Shown: positions 51,919 through 60,579, counted from the stretch's first letter. The stretch is DNA of 64,000 bases from Burkholderiaceae bacterium (GCA_030695205.1 JAUYTN010000058.1:62001-126000); one strand, 5' to 3'. A program made the numbers and translations. Notes: generated by a model not told the origin, from the letters alone.

Positions 51919-53402
51919 TGACTGCCACTTCTGTAGCTGACAACACATACGCAGCAAGCGCTGAATGCCAAAAAAACATGAAATCTGACACACCCACCGC
52001 CGCCACAGCCAGTGCCCTGCGCTTCATCACCTGCGGCAGCGTGGACGACGGCAAAAGCACCCTGATTGGCCGCCTGCTGGTGGACACCAAGGCCGTGCTG
52101 CAAGACCACCTGGCGGGTGTGCAGCGCTCGGGCGAAACCGACCTGGCCCTGCTGACCGACGGCCTGAGCGCGGAGCGCGAGCAAGGCATCACCATCGACG
52201 TGGCCTACCGCTACTTCAACACCGAGGCGCGCAAATTCATCATTGGCGACGCCCCCGGCCACGAGCAGTACACCCGCAACATGGTGACCGCCGCCAGCAG
52301 CGCCGATGCGGCCGTGGTGCTGGTCGATGCCACCAAGCTGGACTGGGCCAACCTTCAGCCAGCGCAGGACCGCTCCAAGCAGGCTGACACCCCCTCGGGG
52401 GGCAGCGCCGACGCGTCAGCGGCAAGCGTGGGGGCCAAGCAGCCCCTGGCTCTGCTGACGCAAACCCGCCGCCACTCGCTGCTGGTGAACCTGCTGCGCG
52501 TGCCCAGCATCGTGTTTGCCGTGAACAAACTGGACGCTGTGGCCGACCCCGCGCTGGCATTTGCCAATATCCGCAACGCCCTGAACGCATTTGCGGCCGA
52601 GGCCGGCATCACCATCACCGCCACCGTGCCCGTATCGGCCCTGAAGGGCTGGAACGTGGTCGATGCCGACCACGAGCACGTCGGCTGGTGCGGCTACACC
52701 GGCCCCACCCTGCTCGACATCCTGGAGCAGTTGCCCGGCACGCCCGCTGAGACAGAAGCACCCGTCGCCTTCCCTGTGCAATGGGTAGAAAAAAACGCTT
52801 CCTCCTCTGACACATCCCAAGGCCGCCGTGTGTTCTGGGGCCGAGTGGCCACTGGCACTGTGGCAGCGGGGACCGAAGTGCAGGTGTTCCCCAGTGGCCA
52901 GAAGGCCGTGGTGGCCCAGGTGCTGGACCATGCCCGCCGCCCCCGAACGGTCGCAGCGGGCAACAGCGCCGGGATCGTGCTTGACCGCGAGCTGGACGTG
53001 TCTCGCGGCGACTGGATTCTGGCAACACCGGTGGCAGCCGCCGTGGCAGACGACGACTTTGACACCCCCGCCGCCGTCAGCCCATACCCCGGCAACCGCG
53101 AGCTGCAAGCCACTGTGGCATGGATGGACGATGAGCCCCTGATCGCTGGCCGCGTGTACTGGGCGCTGCACGGCCACCGCTGGGTCAAGGCCAAGGTCAA
53201 GCGCGTGGTGCACAAACTCAATGTCAACACCTTGGCTGAAGAAGAGGCCACTCAGCTCGACCCCAACGCCGTGGGTCACATCGAACTGCTGCTGCAAGAA
53301 CCTCTGCCCGTCGTGGCCTACACCCAGTCCCGGGTGCTGGGCTCGCTGATTCTGGTCGACACCGCCAGCCACAAAACCTCTGGCGCGGTGTTGGTGCGCT
53401 GA
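51918..53402 (+). CDS. cysN: Sulfate adenylyltransferase subunit 1 (GTPase) CysN
   Basis: CysN is the GTPase subunit that drives APS synthesis. The 494-aa product has G1 [15 protein letters not shown], the G2/G3 region [11 protein letters not shown] and [15 protein letters not shown]4 VNKLDAV and C-terminal beta-barrel domains. Two regions depart from the family. The N-terminal [18 protein letters not shown] (residues 5-22) is encoded by a copy of the AT-rich repeat. Residues 143-178 are an extra block rich in Ser, Ala, Gln and Gly between DATK and LLTQTRRHS, encoded around a GC-rich palindrome. Both keep frame. CysC is not fused. Confidence 0.94.
   Translation: MTATSVADNTYAASAECQKNMKSDTPTAATASALRFITCGSVDDGKSTLIGRLLVDTKAVLQDHLAGVQRSGETDLALLTDGLSAEREQGITIDVAYRYFNTEARKFIIGDAPGHEQYTRNMVTAASSADAAVVLVDATKLDWANLQPAQDRSKQADTPSGGSADASAASVGAKQPLALLTQTRRHSLLVNLLRVPSIVFAVNKLDAVADPALAFANIRNALNAFAAEAGITITATVPVSALKGWNVVDADHEHVGWCGYTGPTLLDILEQLPGTPAETEAPVAFPVQWVEKNASSSDTSQGRRVFWGRVATGTVAAGTEVQVFPSGQKAVVAQVLDHARRPRTVAAGNSAGIVLDRELDVSRGDWILATPVAAAVADDDFDTPAAVSPYPGNRELQATVAWMDDEPLIAGRVYWALHGHRWVKAKVKRVVHKLNVNTLAEEEATQLDPNAVGHIELLLQEPLPVVAYTQSRVLGSLILVDTASHKTSGAVLVR
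51933..51977 (+). repeat. Dispersed AT-rich repeat, copy 7 (cysN 5' end)
   Basis: It begins GTAGCTGACAACACATAC, has AGCGCT at +25 and CAAAAAAAC at +37, and aligns without gaps to copy 6. It starts at codon 6 of cysN in the same frame as in mfd and the DUF934 gene. Confidence 0.75.
52344..52451 (+). repeat. GC-rich palindromic in-frame insertion in cysN
   Basis: 108 bases (36 codons) not expected from the CysN family. They contain CCCCC-TC-GGGGG (52390-52401) and a second nested palindrome GCCGACGCGTCAGCGGC (52407-52423). Such GC-rich palindromes resemble REP/MITE-like elements. Only one copy is seen in this window. Confidence 0.55.
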
Positions 53403-53553
53403 CGCACACACTGCCAGCTGTTTCAGCCAACCCAATCCGCTTGCTGTGCCAACGTTTGCCCCAGGTCAAACACGGCACGCAAGGTCAATACCCACAACCC
53501 GTGGCTCCAACTTTAAAATCACGGGTTTTTACCGATCACCCGCACACACCACC

Positions 53554-53883
53554 ATGACCCACGTTGTCACCGAAAGCTGCATCCGTTGTAAATACACCGA
53601 CTGTGTGGACGTTTGCCCTGTGGACTGCTTCCGCGAAGGCCCCAACTTCCTGACGATCGACCCCGATGAATGCATCGACTGCGCGGTGTGCATCCCCGAG
53701 TGCCCAGTGAGTGCCATTTACGCCGAAGAAGACGTGCCCAAAGACCAGCAGCACATGACCAAGCTCAACGCCGAACTTGCTCTGTTGCCCAACTGGAAAA
53801 GCATCACCAAACGCAAAGCGCCCCTGCCCGATCACGAGGACTGGAAAGACCGCACCGGCAAGCTGTCCGAGCTCATCCGCTGA
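53554..53883 (+). CDS. fdxA: 7Fe ferredoxin FdxA
   Basis: This small electron carrier has one [3Fe-4S] and one [4Fe-4S] cluster. The 109-aa product has [18 protein letters not shown] and [13 protein letters not shown], the 7Fe arrangement of the FdxA family, and the usual charged C-terminal extension ([15 protein letters not shown]). AT-rich sequence (about 53509-53530) before it probably holds the promoter. It may serve as electron donor for CysI or for the reductase encoded next. Confidence 0.94.
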   Translation: MTHVVTESCIRCKYTDCVDVCPVDCFREGPNFLTIDPDECIDCAVCIPECPVSAIYAEEDVPKDQQHMTKLNAELALLPNWKSITKRKAPLPDHEDWKDRTGKLSELIR

Positions 53884-53891
53884 CACGCACC

Positions 53892-55019
53892 GTGCCACCC
53901 GCTGCCCAGGCAGAGCGCTCCGTCGAGCCCAGCACGCCCCTGCGCACCGATGCGCTGGTCATCGGCGCTGGCCCGGTAGGTCTTTTTCTGGTGTTCGAGC
54001 TGGGCCTGCTGGGCATCAGTGCCCAGGTGGTCGATGCATCACCCGTGGTGGGGGGTCAACCGGTGGAGCTGTACGGGCACAAACCCATCTACGACATCCC
54101 CGCGGTTCCGGTGTGCACCGGGCAGGAGTTGGTGGATAAGCTGCGGCAGCAAATCGAGCCCTTCCACACACCCTTTCACCTTGACCAGACCGTCTGCGCG
54201 CTCACTCCCCAGCCGGGGGGTGGATTTCTGGTCGAATCGTCGGCCGGTGTGCAGTGGCTGGCCAAGACGGTGTTCATCGCCGCAGGCGTCGGCGCATTCC
54301 AGCCCAAGCGCCTGAAGGTGGATGGCCTGGATGCCTTTGAGGGCTCTCAGCTGTTGTACCGGGTACCACAGCCCCAAGCTCTGGCAGGCCAGCGGGTGGT
54401 GGTCGTCGGCGGTGACGACACGGCCCTGGACTGGGCATTGCGTCTGTCCGAGCCCGGAGACCACGCTGCTGCCAGCGTGGTGCTGGTCCACCGGCGCGAT
54501 GCCTTCCAGGCCGATGCGGCCACCGAAGCGGCTGTGCGGGCTCGCTGCAGGCAGGGCGGCATGCACTTTCAGGTGGGCCAGATCACCGGGCACCACCAGT
54601 CGGGGCGGCTGACCGACGTTGACATCACCACCCCCGACGGCTCCACCCAAACCCTGCCCCTGGACATCCTGCTGGTGTGCGGGGGCCTGAGCCCACAGCT
54701 GGGCCCCATCAGCCAGTGGGGTCTGGCCATGGAGCGCAAGCAGCTGGTGGTAGACACCGCACAGTTCAGCACGGCTGTGCCAGGCATTTTTGCGGTGGGT
54801 GACATCAACACCTACCCTGGCAAACGCAAGCTCATCGTCTGTGGCTTTCACGAGGCCACCCTGGCCGCCTACGGAGCAGCCGCCCTGCTGTCGCCCCAAC
54901 AGCCGGTGGTGCTGCAGTACACCTCGTCCAGCAGCCACTTGCACCGCTTGCTGGGCGTCGCAGCCACGGCCCCAAGCCCGGCGTCCAACGCCAGCGCGGC
55001 CCCTGGGGCCAGCAGCTAG
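53892..55019 (+). CDS. Ferredoxin-NADP reductase, thioredoxin-reductase-like (type 2)
   Basis: This flavoprotein (375 aa from GTG 53892) resembles bacterial type-2 FNR (YumC-like). It has LVIGAGPVGLFLVFELGLLGISAQVVDAS (FAD), VVGGQPVELYGHKPIYDIPA, VVVVGGDDTALDWAL (NADPH), VLVHRRDAFQA and IFAVGDINTYPGKRKLIVCGFHEATLAAYG. The redox CxxC of thioredoxin reductases is absent, as expected. It lies 8 bp after fdxA, so the two form an electron-transfer pair. A Ser/Ala-rich tail of about 30 residues follows the fold. Confidence 0.92.
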   Translation: MPPAAQAERSVEPSTPLRTDALVIGAGPVGLFLVFELGLLGISAQVVDASPVVGGQPVELYGHKPIYDIPAVPVCTGQELVDKLRQQIEPFHTPFHLDQTVCALTPQPGGGFLVESSAGVQWLAKTVFIAAGVGAFQPKRLKVDGLDAFEGSQLLYRVPQPQALAGQRVVVVGGDDTALDWALRLSEPGDHAAASVVLVHRRDAFQADAATEAAVRARCRQGGMHFQVGQITGHHQSGRLTDVDITTPDGSTQTLPLDILLVCGGLSPQLGPISQWGLAMERKQLVVDTAQFSTAVPGIFAVGDINTYPGKRKLIVCGFHEATLAAYGAAALLSPQQPVVLQYTSSSSHLHRLLGVAATAPSPASNASAAPGASS

Positions 55020-55047
55020 AATGCAGCCCGCGCCCTGAACTGGGCGC

Positions 55048-55131
55048 GCTCGCTAGGGGTGTTGCACCGCAAGGTGCGACTGAGAAAGTCCCTTTGAACC
55101 TGATTGAGGTAATCCTCGCGCAGGGAAGCAT
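55048..55131 (+). promoter_or_regulatory. TPP (thiamine pyrophosphate) riboswitch, thi-box
   Basis: The conserved elements are readable in order: GCTAGGGGTG (P2 strand), a variable P3 hairpin GTTGCACCGCAAGGTGCGAC, CTGAGAAAGTCCCTTTGAACCTGAT and GGTAATCCTCGCGCAGGGAAGC. It precedes the TonB-dependent receptor by about 120 bp and would repress it when thiamine is plentiful. Confidence 0.92.
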
Positions 55132-55252
55132 GCCCACCACACCGCTGTGTTCTCGCACAGGCGCACCTCGCCTCTTGACGGATTGACCACCGTCTGCGGG
55201 TTGGGTACCCGGTGTGGCGCAAGCCACCCTGCCATTGACCCGACACCGACCA

Positions 55253-57487
55253 ATGGCACACACCAACACACTTCGTTCCCACACGTTTTTCACCTCACAC
55301 GCCCGACCAGGTACGCGCGGCTTGCGCCTGCTACCCACCGCCCTTGCTACCCGCCACCTGGTGCTGGCACTGTCTGGCCTCACCCTCACCAGCGGGTTGT
55401 TGACGCCTGTGGCGCACGCGCAAACCACCCCAGCCGACGCCATGGCTACTTTGGGCACGGTGGTGGTGCGACCAGCGGCCGAAAGCGAACCCGCCAGCGT
55501 GACTGGGTTTGGCGATGAGACACCCCAACGCACGCCTGTGAGTGTGCGGGTCATTGACGCAGACACATTGGCAGACAACCAGGTCCGGCGCATGAGCGAT
55601 GTGGTGCAACTCGATGCATCCGCCTCCGATGCCTACAACGCCATCGGCTACTGGGACCACATCACCCTGCGCGGCTTTGTGCTGGACAACACCTACAACC
55701 ACCGCCGCGACGGTCTGCCCATCAGCGCAGAAACCTCGCTGGGACTGGAAAACCGCGAGCGCATCGAGCTGATGAAGGGCACCAGCGGCATACAAGCGGG
55801 CACCAGTGCACCGGGTGGGCTGGTCAACCACGTCATCAAACGCCCGACCGAACAGCCCACCCGCCAGCTCCGCCTGGGTGTCAACCAGCACGGAAACGCC
55901 TTGGCCCACATCGATCTGGGCGGACGGTTTGGCACCGACAGGGCACTGGGCTACCGCCTGAATGTGGCCAGCGAGCACCTGCGCAGCCATGTCAACGGCA
56001 CCAACGGCCAGCGTGAACTGGCGGCATTGGCAATGGACTGGCGTCTGCAACCCGGCCAACTGCTAGAGGTGGAGCTGGAACACTCCCGGAAAAGTCAACC
56101 CGGCGTACCAGGCCTGAGCCTGACGGGCAATGCCCTGCCGGCACCCGACCCGTTCATCAACATCAACACCCAACCATGGAGTCAGCCCGGCACCATGGCA
56201 GGCCTGACTGGCAGCATCCGCTACACCCACGCCATCAGCACCGATTGGAGCTGGAGCGCGCAGGCGTCCAGCCAGCGCCTCAAAGCGGATGATTTTCTGG
56301 CGTATCCCCTTGGATGCGGCAAACCGTACGAATCTACCTACTGCCCCAACGGCGACTTTGATCTCTACGACTACCGGAGCCTGAACGAGCGGCGCACCAC
56401 CCAGGCTCTGCAATGGCAAATCAAAGGCACGCTGCAAGCCGCAGGCACCACCCACCACATCAGCGCCGGGGTGCTCAAAAGCAGGTACACGGAAACCGGG
56501 CAACCAGGGATGTACCAAGGCGTCGGGACGGGGAATGTATTTTCGCTTGCACCCTCGCCTGCTGGCACTGTCTTTGACGACGAGTACACCAACCGCACTG
56601 AACGCACCACCGAATGGTTTGCACATGACCGCATCGAGTGGAACGCGCAGCTGAGCACCTGGGTGGGGCTCAGGCACAGTCAGCTGCGGCGCTCCAGCGT
56701 GCGCACCGATGGCTCCCGAGCCACCGACTATGCCCAAAGCTTCACCACTCCGTGGCTGGCGGTGGCGTGGCAGTGGCGACCAGAGACCATGGTCTACGCC
56801 AGCACCGGGCAAGGCATTGAAACCGCCGTGGCACCGGGTCGTGTGGAGTACACCAATGCAGGCATGCCGCTCGATCCGCTCAAAAGCCGCCAGTGGGAAT
56901 TGGGTCTCAAGCACGCTTGGCACAGAGGCGATTTGTCGGCGGCCTTGTTCAGCATCACCCGCCCGCGCGCTGGTAAAGCCGGTGCTTGCGATGCGCCCGG
57001 CAGCTGCACCTTCCAAATGGACGGTGACGACCAGCACAGAGGGTTGGAGCTGACAGCCCGCCAGCGGCTGGGGGCGTGGACATTGGATGGCTCGGCCATG
57101 TGGCTGGCGGCCCAGCGGCGCAACGGGCAGATTGACCCGAGCCTGAATGGCAAGCGCCCGACCAATGTGCCCGACTTCGTGTTGCGCGCAGGTGCCACAC
57201 TGGCCATTGCCCAGGTACCCGGGTTGACGGTGCACGCACGCGCCTCCCACGAGGGGCGCCGTGCGGTGGTGCCCGATGGATCGGTGCAACTGCCCTCCTG
57301 GACACGGGTGGACGCTGGCTTGGCCTACCGCACCCGCCTGTCCAACCAACCCGCCACCTGGCGGCTGGGGGTCAGCAACCTGCTCAACCGGCGCTACTTC
57401 CAGGAATCGCCCTACCAGTACAGCCACGTCTATCTGTTTCCAGCGGCACCCCGCACCGTCAGCTTGGGGTTGGACATGAGCTTCTGA
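55253..57487 (+). CDS. TonB-dependent receptor, probable thiamine-compound uptake
   Basis: This outer-membrane receptor is 744 aa (ATG 55253, MAHTNTLRSH; GTG 55214 is an alternative). It has a signal region ending VAHAQTT, a plug domain (TPVSVRVIDADTLADNQVRRMSDVVQ ... GTSGIQAGTSAPGGLVNHVIKRP) and a 22-strand barrel ending TVSLGLDMSF with a terminal Phe. By sequence it groups with siderophore-type receptors (LRGFVLDNTYNHRRDGLPI, TVFDDEYTNRTERTTEW). The TPP riboswitch in its leader points instead to thiamine or a precursor as substrate. No TonB, ExbBD or thi gene lies nearby. Confidence 0.87.
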   Translation: MAHTNTLRSHTFFTSHARPGTRGLRLLPTALATRHLVLALSGLTLTSGLLTPVAHAQTTPADAMATLGTVVVRPAAESEPASVTGFGDETPQRTPVSVRVIDADTLADNQVRRMSDVVQLDASASDAYNAIGYWDHITLRGFVLDNTYNHRRDGLPISAETSLGLENRERIELMKGTSGIQAGTSAPGGLVNHVIKRPTEQPTRQLRLGVNQHGNALAHIDLGGRFGTDRALGYRLNVASEHLRSHVNGTNGQRELAALAMDWRLQPGQLLEVELEHSRKSQPGVPGLSLTGNALPAPDPFININTQPWSQPGTMAGLTGSIRYTHAISTDWSWSAQASSQRLKADDFLAYPLGCGKPYESTYCPNGDFDLYDYRSLNERRTTQALQWQIKGTLQAAGTTHHISAGVLKSRYTETGQPGMYQGVGTGNVFSLAPSPAGTVFDDEYTNRTERTTEWFAHDRIEWNAQLSTWVGLRHSQLRRSSVRTDGSRATDYAQSFTTPWLAVAWQWRPETMVYASTGQGIETAVAPGRVEYTNAGMPLDPLKSRQWELGLKHAWHRGDLSAALFSITRPRAGKAGACDAPGSCTFQMDGDDQHRGLELTARQRLGAWTLDGSAMWLAAQRRNGQIDPSLNGKRPTNVPDFVLRAGATLAIAQVPGLTVHARASHEGRRAVVPDGSVQLPSWTRVDAGLAYRTRLSNQPATWRLGVSNLLNRRYFQESPYQYSHVYLFPAAPRTVSLGLDMSF

Positions 57488-57547
57488 GCCACTGTCTACC
57501 GATTGACAAAAAACTGCGCCCCTGGATCCGAGGCCATCTGAAGGCAC

Positions 57548-57553
57548 TATAAT
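57548..57553 (+). promoter_or_regulatory. -10 hexamer upstream of the tRNA-Asn pair
   Basis: A perfect TATAAT lies 10 bp before the first tRNA-Asn. No good -35 box is seen at the usual distance; a TTGACA at 57503 is too far. Confidence 0.45.
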
Positions 57554-57563
57554 CAGTGGCTAT

Positions 57564-57639
57564 TCCCCGATAGCTCAGTCGGTAGAGCGCCGGACTGTTA
57601 ATCCGTAGGTCCCTGGTTCGAGCCCAGGTCGGGGAGCCA
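57564..57639 (+). tRNA. tRNA-Asn (anticodon GTT), first copy
   Basis: The acceptor TCCCCGA pairs with TCGGGGA; discriminator G; CCA encoded. The anticodon loop CTGTTAA gives GTT. It differs from the second copy at two positions (T/C after ATCCG, and C/T in the T loop region). Confidence 0.97.
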
Positions 57640-57663
57640 AATTTCACTGTAGGTACCGATTTT

Positions 57664-57739
57664 TCCCCGATAGCTCAGTCGGTAGAGCGCCGGACTGTTA
57701 ATCCGCAGGTCCCTGGTTCGAGTCCAGGTCGGGGAGCCA
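57664..57739 (+). tRNA. tRNA-Asn (anticodon GTT), second copy
   Basis: A near-identical tandem copy 100 bp downstream, with the same acceptor stem, anticodon GTT and encoded CCA. The 24-bp spacer has no gene. Confidence 0.97.
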
Positions 57740-57750
57740 AGAAACATGAG

Positions 57751-57782
57751 AGTCAGCAGGTTAGCGCCTGCTGACTTTTTTG
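57751..57782 (+). terminator. Rho-independent terminator of the tRNA-Asn pair
   Basis: A perfect 10-bp stem AGTCAGCAGG/CCTGCTGACT, a 6-nt loop and a T6 run, 12 bp after the second CCA. Confidence 0.93.
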
Positions 57783-57996
57783 CTTTCTGGGCGGCTCGTG
57801 TCCGACACGTGTCCGAAATTTCCAGGGGGTTTGGTGTGTGTATCTTGAGTACAACACCATGATCAAACTCAGTGGGCTACACCTTTATGGCGCCAAGGCA
57901 TGTGCAGGCATGACTTACCTGCCAGTGACTGCGCCTCTGCAAGCAATCACCTCCCACAGTGGCGACAACCAAAGCCAGGAGTCGCACTTGACCACA

Positions 57997-58251
57997 CTAC
58001 CAAAGTGCAGAGTCTTTCAGACTCCGAGTCGAGTCCTGCAGGCGCCGTCGGTACACCCAGCGGCCGACAAGTATCGCTAGCCCTGCGAACACAGCAGCTG
58101 CAAGCAACCACAAGGACGCCACATGCCATGAAATCGCTTCTTCCAGCAGTGCGAGCACGGTGAGCAATACGGCAACTACCCCACATGCCCAGGCGGCCAC
58201 ATGCCAACGCTGAAGCTTGGCCTTGTGTCCCTTCAGGAACAGCGTCCGCAT
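57997..58251 (-). CDS. Small two-TM hypothetical membrane protein
   Basis: The product is 84 aa from ATG 58251 (MRTLFLKGHKAKLQRWHVAAW); a TTG at 58290 would add 13 residues. Two hydrophobic helices (about residues 18-40 and 43-63) are followed by a basic tail RWVYRRRLQDSTRSLKD. No family is recognised, and the ribosome-binding site is weak, so it may not be real. It lies in the lower-GC stretch after the tRNA-Asn genes. Confidence 0.4.
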   Translation of the reverse strand: MRTLFLKGHKAKLQRWHVAAWACGVVAVLLTVLALLEEAISWHVASLWLLAAAVFAGLAILVGRWVYRRRLQDSTRSLKDSALW

Positions 58252-58515
58252 GTGTAGTCTCGCGATATCTTGTTGAACATTTGCGATCAATTATGCAGAA
58301 GCCCTGTATGGTTTTCTCGTGCGGGTAACTCGTATCGAATGATCAAGGCGCTTGCAAAAAAGTATCTGACGCGCCTCGTGCTGCTCAGCCTGGCGCTTCT
58401 GCACCGCTCTCTGCGGTCAATGTACGAATGCAGCACGAAATTGATGTGAATCCAGCGAACCGAGAGGAACGTTCCGACGGCACAGTGGTGGTGTTGCTTC
58501 TACCAGAGGTGCGCC

Positions 58516-58746
58516 ATGCAACAGCTTCAAACCAACCTGCAGCCTGATCATCGAGATCAGTCCTCACTTGTCTTTCTGCGCATGCGGTCGGTCATGAAGA
58601 TCACGGGGCTTGGGCGGTCAACCATCTATAGGCTGATCGCAAGCAAACAGTTCCCCTGCCCGGTACGTCTGACCTCACATGCTGTCGCTTGGCGGAGTAC
58701 CGACATCGAAGCGTGGAGCGAAACCCGCCCGGTAGCGGCTCACTGA
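58516..58746 (+). CDS. alpA: AlpA-family excisionase-like transcriptional regulator
   Basis: A 76-aa MerR/excisionase-fold DNA-binding protein: FLRMRSVMKITGLGRSTIYRLIASKQFPCPVRLTSHAVAWRSTDIEAWSETRP is the full AlpA signature (helix-turn-helix, wing and the terminal I-x-x-W). AlpA proteins are typical of prophages and genomic islands and control excision or accessory genes. No integrase is visible in the window. The next gene begins 24 bp on. Confidence 0.88.
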   Translation: MQQLQTNLQPDHRDQSSLVFLRMRSVMKITGLGRSTIYRLIASKQFPCPVRLTSHAVAWRSTDIEAWSETRPVAAH

Positions 58747-58770
58747 TTGCACCGCCGAGTGGGGTATGCC

Positions 58771-59145
58771 ATGGGTCTGATCCACGATCCGAACACAACT
58801 CTGTGGAAGCCTGGTGACCTGGTCATCCACGATGCGGACGCCAAGCGCGTGGACATGCTCATGATCGTGCTGGGGGACGATGCCTCAGGTTTCTTTCGAA
58901 CGCGATACGCATTCCCTTGGGCACAGCCCAGACCGTGGCGCAGGAAGATCTGGCGCAATACGGTTGAGTGGCTACACGATCCAGCGCGTTTTGGGATCAC
59001 CGTCCCACGCCTGACGCAACCCTCAAGCGCTCATGTCCAGGACGGCTCCCAACATCACCAGACCGAGAACCATCCCACCCCATCGCCAGGTAGTGAATCG
59101 GTACCGGTGGTTCAGCCAGATGGCGCGACGAAGTCGGGCAATTGA
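58771..59145 (+). CDS. Conserved island-type hypothetical protein
   Basis: A 124-aa protein (ATG 58771, MGLIHDPNTTLWKPGDLVIHD). The first 75 residues read as a compact small domain, GDLVIHDADAKRVDMLMIVLGDDASGFFRTRYAFPWAQPRPWRRKIWRNTVEWLHDPARFGI; the tail is Ser/Pro/Gln-rich and probably disordered. I recall similar short proteins beside AlpA in integrative elements, but cannot name a function. It overlaps the opposite-strand membrane protein by 123 bp. Confidence 0.6.
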   Translation: MGLIHDPNTTLWKPGDLVIHDADAKRVDMLMIVLGDDASGFFRTRYAFPWAQPRPWRRKIWRNTVEWLHDPARFGITVPRLTQPSSAHVQDGSQHHQTENHPTPSPGSESVPVVQPDGATKSGN

Positions 59146-59322
59146 CAACACGAAAGCCGCCGCCATCAACACCGGGCCGACGACACCGAGCGACATGCGA
59201 GACAGATAAAGCAAAGAAACGCCGACCAGCGGCCATGCCACCGCGTCCAAAACAGCAAGACTTTTCCTGCCCGCCCATTGGGGAGCATCTTGCCTCGGTT
59301 CACGAGCCACCAGAAGCCACAT
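59023..59322 (-). CDS. Small inner-membrane protein, conserved in islands
   Basis: A 99-aa protein with a strong AGGAGG (59329-59334) 6 bp before the ATG at 59320-59322. It has two or three hydrophobic helices (LDAVAWPLVGVSLLYLSRM, VVGPVLMAAAFVLSIARLRRAIW) and a third after NHRYRFTTWRWGGMVLGLVMLG. Function unknown. Its 3' half overlaps the opposite gene's disordered tail, so the latter may really end earlier. Confidence 0.65.
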   Translation of the reverse strand: MWLLVAREPRQDAPQWAGRKSLAVLDAVAWPLVGVSLLYLSRMSLGVVGPVLMAAAFVLSIARLRRAIWLNHRYRFTTWRWGGMVLGLVMLGAVLDMSA

Positions 59323-59477
59323 GGAATACCTCCTTTTTTAGTCTCTTCAAGAATGCCACATCCCATCCATCGGTTCATTTCGCATGGCAACCATGTGTAA
59401 TTTGTGTTTTACAGCCATCTGCCTCACCGCCTTGAATCGGCCAAAACCCGATACTGCTCGTAACTTATCGGAAGCGT

Positions 59478-59506
59478 TTGACACCTAAAAACCATCGACA
59501 TATTTC
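59478..59506 (+). promoter_or_regulatory. Candidate promoter of the LysR-type regulator gene
   Basis: TTGACA (59478-59483), a 17-bp spacer and TATTTC (59501-59506), about 62 bp upstream of the start codon. Perfect -35, partial -10. Confidence 0.45.
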
Positions 59507-59568
59507 CCGATTACCCCACTAAATGGTGAAGGTTGGCAACCGCGTCAGCCAGACATCGGGAGATACCC

Positions 59569-60579
59569 ATGCTGGATCGTGATCAGTTGGAAACTTTTGC
59601 CGTTGTGATTGAGCAGCAGAGCTTTGAAAAAGCGGCGTCTGCATTGAGTATCACAAGGGGCGCCGTCTCTCAGCGAATCAAGGCGTTGGAAGAATCGCTG
59701 TCCACAGTCCTGGTGCTTCGAGACCGACCGGTATCACCCACGCCGGCAGGAGAAGTCCTGCTTCGATACGTGAAGGCGCTGAGAATCATGGAAGGGTCTG
59801 CCTTGCAGGAACTGGCGCCCCAGCCCAAACTCCATGCGCCCGTTCCGCTTTCCATTGCGGTGAATGCGGATTCATTGGCTACTTGGTTTCCAGAGGTCTT
59901 GAAGGAACTCCTGTTGAGCCAATTGGTTGCACTGGAAGTGATTGCAGACGATCAGGACCACACATCTCAGTTGCTGTCTCGCGGTGAAGTCATTGGGTGC
60001 ATATCGACCAGTGCCAAAGCGGCCGATGGTTTCGTGGCCGAATGCCTCGGCGCCATGGAGTACCGCTGCTACGCAACGCCTGATTTCGCAGTAAGTGCAT
60101 TTCCAGACGGATTGACTGTTCCATCAGTTCTGGCCACACCCGCCGTCCTTTTCAATCGAAAAGACTCCCTGCATGACGACTTCCTGAAAAGCCGTTTCGG
60201 ATTTCCGATAGACCGGTACGCGAAACACTTTTTGCCGTCACCAGTTGCCCTGCTGGAAGGCGTGGCGATGGGTGCAGGCTATGGCCTGATACCGAGCACC
60301 CAGGCACAACCGGTGGTCGACAGCGGACGGCTCGTGGACTTGTGCCCAAACCACCGGGTCATGGTCGATCTGTACTGGCACCACTGGGAACTCGAACCGC
60401 CGTTGGCTCACGACGTCACTGCGCTGATCGTCAAGGTGGCTCAACGTGAACTGGTTTCGCGAGCAGTCGAAGAGCCAGTGCTGGTGGTCGCTGGGTCGGA
60501 CGACTCAGCGAGAGGACCTCGTCATGCGAGTCCGGCGGTGGCCAGCAACAAAACCAAAGCCGACTGCAACACCCATTGA
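59569..60579 (+). CDS. LysR-family regulator, ArgP/LysG-like
   Basis: A 336-aa regulator with an N-terminal winged HTH (LDRDQLETFAVVIEQQSFEKAASALSITRGAVSQRIKALEESL) closest to the ArgP/LysG subgroup, and a LysR substrate-binding domain (LSIAVNADSLATWFPEVL, DDQDHTSQLLSRGEVIGCIS). ArgP usually regulates a basic amino-acid exporter or lysine genes. Here the neighbour is a convergent transporter whose 3' end overlaps by 75 bp. ATG 59569 is used. The effector is unknown. Confidence 0.88.
   Translation: MLDRDQLETFAVVIEQQSFEKAASALSITRGAVSQRIKALEESLSTVLVLRDRPVSPTPAGEVLLRYVKALRIMEGSALQELAPQPKLHAPVPLSIAVNADSLATWFPEVLKELLLSQLVALEVIADDQDHTSQLLSRGEVIGCISTSAKAADGFVAECLGAMEYRCYATPDFAVSAFPDGLTVPSVLATPAVLFNRKDSLHDDFLKSRFGFPIDRYAKHFLPSPVALLEGVAMGAGYGLIPSTQAQPVVDSGRLVDLCPNHRVMVDLYWHHWELEPPLAHDVTALIVKVAQRELVSRAVEEPVLVVAGSDDSARGPRHASPAVASNKTKADCNTH

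Noticed and set aside
57838-58080. 80-codon plus-strand frame after the tRNA-Asn terminator
   Set aside because: No domain and no convincing ribosome-binding site; it overlaps the opposite membrane-protein frame.
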